Part shown: positions 4,454 to 5,982 of the stretch, one piece after another
How positions within the stretch are numbered: the stretch's first letter is position 1
Layout: each line of letters opens with the position of its first letter
From: Bacillota bacterium
GTDB lineage: Bacteria; Bacillota; Clostridia; Peptostreptococcales; Anaerovoracaceae
Direction: 5' to 3'
Length of the DNA stretch: 5,982 bases
NCBI GenBank assembly: GCA_030527065.1
Contig: JAUNBO010000041.1
Span: 2,782 to 8,763, forward strand
Notes under the pieces: model-generated
What the model was told of the DNA's origin: nothing
Databases searched by the model: none
Seen by the model: the letters and a program-made list of their open reading frames with translations, nothing else
Position numbers and translations under genes: made by a program

Positions 4454-5335
4454 ATGAAGCGTTATTGTTTGCCGCTGCTGGTGGCGTTGCTTGCTCTCAG
4501 TTTGCTGGGGGGGTGCGGCACATCGGATGAGTCGGCACAGACCGGCGCCGATGGGGAGGCCGGAGCCAGTGCGGGAGCGGAAGCCCTTGCGGACGCTGTA
4601 GCTCTGGTGACGGACATTCCCACCGTGCAGTACTTCACGGATGAAGCGATTGCAGAGGAAGATGTGGAAACGATCCTTAATGCAGGGGTGAATGCCCCCA
4701 GCGCCATGAACGGCCAGCCCTGGCATTTTACCGCCGTCACGGACCAGACGGTCCTTCAGCAGATTTCTGACGATATGAGCAGCGGCATGTCCTTCGGAGG
4801 CACTCCCCCATCAGGAGAAGGGGCTGCAGAGGGCGGAGAACTGGCCGAAGGTGCCGCAGAAAGCGCACAGCCGCCCGAGGGGGTAGAAGATGCGCAGCTG
4901 CCTGAGGGAGCTGCGGAGGGCGAACAGGCGCCTGAAGGCGTTGAAGAGGAGGCCGGAGCTTCTGCGGATGCCGAAGGGAGCGAAGGCGGGGAAGGAGCTG
5001 TCGCCGTGTCCAAAGCGGGTATTGCAGATGCGCCTCTGGCCATTGTGATCTCCTGCGCCGAGGGCTCTGAACTGGATGCGGGGCTGGCTTGCCAGAATAT
5101 GTCGGTGGCGGCCCAGCTTTTGGGTTACGGCACCAAGATCATCTCCTCTCCCACCATTGCCCTCAACGGAGAACAGCAGGCGGAATACCGGGAGCTTCTG
5201 GGGATTCCGGAGGACCAGTCCGTGGTGGCGGTCCTGCTGGTGGGGTACGAGGATACTTCTGTGGACGAAAGTGTGGACGGCTATACGGGAGCCACCGAGC
5301 GCAACGCCCTGACCGATGTCGTCACCTATCTGTAG
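4454..5335 (+). CDS. nitroreductase-like lipoprotein with acidic repeat insertion
   Basis: A 293-residue exported lipoprotein. Residues 1-20 are a signal peptide (MKRY, then a hydrophobic core) ending at LLGGC with lipidated Cys21. A flexible Ala/Gly/Glu linker (22-48) precedes a nitroreductase-like domain, a fold that normally binds FMN and reduces substrates with NAD(P)H. Recognisable blocks are EEDVETILNAGVNAPSAMNGQPWHF (68-92), DAGLACQNMSVAAQLLGYGTK (208-228), GIPEDQSVVAVLLVGY (250-265) and a terminal RNALTDVVTYL (283-293). The usual N-terminal RRSxRxF FMN-phosphate motif reads DIPTVQYF (54-61), with both arginine positions lost. The middle of the fold (about 112-184) is replaced by an acidic Glu/Gly/Ala/Pro repeat region. 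AAGGAGG (4439-4445) lies 8 nt before the ATG. Monocistronic as far as visible. Cofactor binding is doubtful; it may be a flavoprotein outside the membrane or a non-catalytic derivative. Confidence 0.82.
   Translation: MKRYCLPLLVALLALSLLGGCGTSDESAQTGADGEAGASAGAEALADAVALVTDIPTVQYFTDEAIAEEDVETILNAGVNAPSAMNGQPWHFTAVTDQTVLQQISDDMSSGMSFGGTPPSGEGAAEGGELAEGAAESAQPPEGVEDAQLPEGAAEGEQAPEGVEEEAGASADAEGSEGGEGAVAVSKAGIADAPLAIVISCAEGSELDAGLACQNMSVAAQLLGYGTKIISSPTIALNGEQQAEYRELLGIPEDQSVVAVLLVGYEDTSVDESVDGYTGATERNALTDVVTYL
4847..4963 (+). repeat. tandem 9-10-codon acidic repeats inside the lipoprotein gene
   Basis: Four units follow each other at residues 132-141, 142-150, 151-160 and 161-170: EGAAESAQPP, EGVEDAQLP, EGAAEGEQAP and EGVEEEAGAS. 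They alternate EGAAE and EGVE types, suggesting duplication of a unit of about 57-60 bp. The sequence is acidic and probably disordered. Confidence 0.65.
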
Positions 5336-5467
5336 TGGGTCGGATGAAACAGTCCGGAAAGTGTTTGGCAGGTCTTCGCAATAAGCGGCAGCGCTCCGAC
5401 GAATAAAGATATGCCGTTTTCAGAAGCCGGTCCCATCCGGGTCGGCTGCCTTGATAAAAGTGAAGAG

Positions 5468-5495
5468 GCCCCGTTTTCCGCAAAGGAAACGGGGC
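5468..5495 (-). terminator. hairpin terminator in the convergent gap, mainly for the GerQ-like gene
   Basis: GCCCCGTTTTCC (5468-5479) pairs with GGAAACGGGGC (5485-5495), giving 11 bp with one bulged base and a 5-nt loop. Read on the minus strand, the hairpin is followed by CTCTTCACTTTTAT, a moderate T-rich tail; on the plus strand only TT follows. It lies between two converging genes and may also slow plus-strand polymerase. Confidence 0.55.
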
Positions 5496-5506
5496 TTGCC
5501 TGCGCT

Positions 5507-5555
5507 CCGGACCCGGAAGGCGGCTTTTCGCCGGAGGCCGCCCTTCCCGGGCCGG
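5507..5555 (+). terminator. long imperfect hairpin after the lipoprotein gene
   Basis: CCGG-A-CCCGGAAGGCGGC (5507-5524) pairs with the 5537-5555 arm (GCCG, CCC, TTCCC, GGGCCGG) with a few bulged cytosines. On the plus strand TTTGT follows, a short U-tract. It could end transcription from the lipoprotein gene. It is very stable but poor in U, so its role is uncertain. Confidence 0.4.
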
Positions 5556-5559
5556 TTTG

Positions 5560-5982
5560 TCAGTAATCGAAGGCGAAGGTGACGAACTTGATGTTGAAAT
5601 AGTCGCAGACCACCACGTCCCCCGTCAGCAGGTCCTGGAGGAGGATGTAGCTCAGGCCCACGGCCAGGAGCTTTCCGACCTTGGAGACGATCTGAGTGGA
5701 GCCCACCAGAAAATCCACCCTGGCCTCCCGGCCGATCTGGGTACGGAGAAACCCGTTCATATATTGCAGGTCCTCATAGGTGAGGATCTCCTGATAGCCC
5801 GGCGGGAGCAGGGGATTTGCAGGAACGGAATAGGTGGGGTTGTTGGGGAGGACGTCCGGGATCTGGGGAATGGGCCGCTTTTCTGTGGTGGTGCCGTGAA
5901 CGTTCACCAGCTCCGGCACAGGGTAAACCGGTATATTTTCTGCGATTTCCGGGCTGATGCTGCCTACGGCGGCGCCGGTGCC
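5560..5982 (-). CDS. GerQ-like spore coat protein, C-terminal part (5' end outside window)
   Basis: The frame is open for 140 residues from the right edge of the window to the TGA at 5560. A GTG at 5919 is a possible start, but it has no ribosome binding site and the frame continues without a stop to base 5982, so the true start lies outside. The visible N-terminal part is Pro/Ala-rich and variable (PQIPDVLPNNPTYSVPANP). The C-terminal 80 residues form a conserved-looking domain: YEDLQYMNGFLRTQIGREAR, VDFLVGS, VGLSYILLQDLLTGD and VCDYFNIKFVTF. This pattern resembles GerQ, a coat protein of Bacillus cross-linked by transglutaminase and needed for localisation of the cortex-lytic enzyme CwlJ. 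If so it acts on the forming spore in the mother cell. Similarity is by eye and at the level of a fold pattern, so another coat protein is possible. Confidence 0.6.
   Translation of the reverse strand, partial: GTGAAVGSISPEIAENIPVYPVPELVNVHGTTTEKRPIPQIPDVLPNNPTYSVPANPLLPPGYQEILTYEDLQYMNGFLRTQIGREARVDFLVGSTQIVSKVGKLLAVGLSYILLQDLLTGDVVVCDYFNIKFVTFAFDY

Noticed and set aside
4756..5043. Minus-strand frame rich in Ser, Pro and Ala opposite the lipoprotein
   Set aside because: Its composition is simply the complement of the acidic repeat codons; no start signal was found.

Overview
The window looks like chromosomal DNA of a GC-rich, endospore-forming member of the Firmicutes, most likely class Clostridia (an Oscillospiraceae- or Lachnospiraceae-type gut bacterium; this is inference). 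The basis is strong AGGAGG-type ribosome binding sites on nearly every gene, a clostridial-type amidase, a PadR/DUF2812 pair and a GerQ-like spore coat protein. No phage, insertion sequence, tRNA, rRNA or CRISPR was seen.

Layout: the left edge holds the C-terminal end of mutY (+, cut by the window edge). It runs tail-to-tail into ung (-) with 61 bases of shared coding DNA, so two base-excision-repair glycosylases overlap. A small Amidase_3-like cell-wall hydrolase (-) lies upstream of ung in the same direction. Divergent from it are an MscS-family mechanosensitive channel (+) and a small two-helix membrane protein with a lysine tail (+). Facing these is a lower-GC module of padR and a DUF2812 membrane protein (-), coupled by an ATGA overlap. 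This module is driven by a consensus promoter (TTGACA, 17 bp, TATAAT) in which two CTCGA-N3-TCGAG palindromes sit between and just after the promoter boxes, a clear layout for autorepression. A non-coding stretch of about 370 bases follows, with an 11-bp tandem repeat and a long hairpin. Next is a lipoprotein (+) with a nitroreductase-like fold split by an acidic repeat insertion. After a hairpin-rich convergent gap, the right edge holds a GerQ-like spore coat protein (-) that continues out of the window.

How the parts relate: most are independent transcription units. The clearest functional units are mutY/ung (DNA repair, probably only physically linked), the mscS pair (membrane tension), and padR-DUF2812 (a self-regulated membrane-protein cassette). 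The padR-DUF2812 terminator appears to use the opposing gene's polylysine codons as its U-tract. The more unusual points are the promoter-operator geometry, that shared terminator, the amidase lacking the usual first zinc histidine, and the exported nitroreductase-like protein that has lost the usual arginine-rich FMN motif. No wholly new multi-gene system could be demonstrated.
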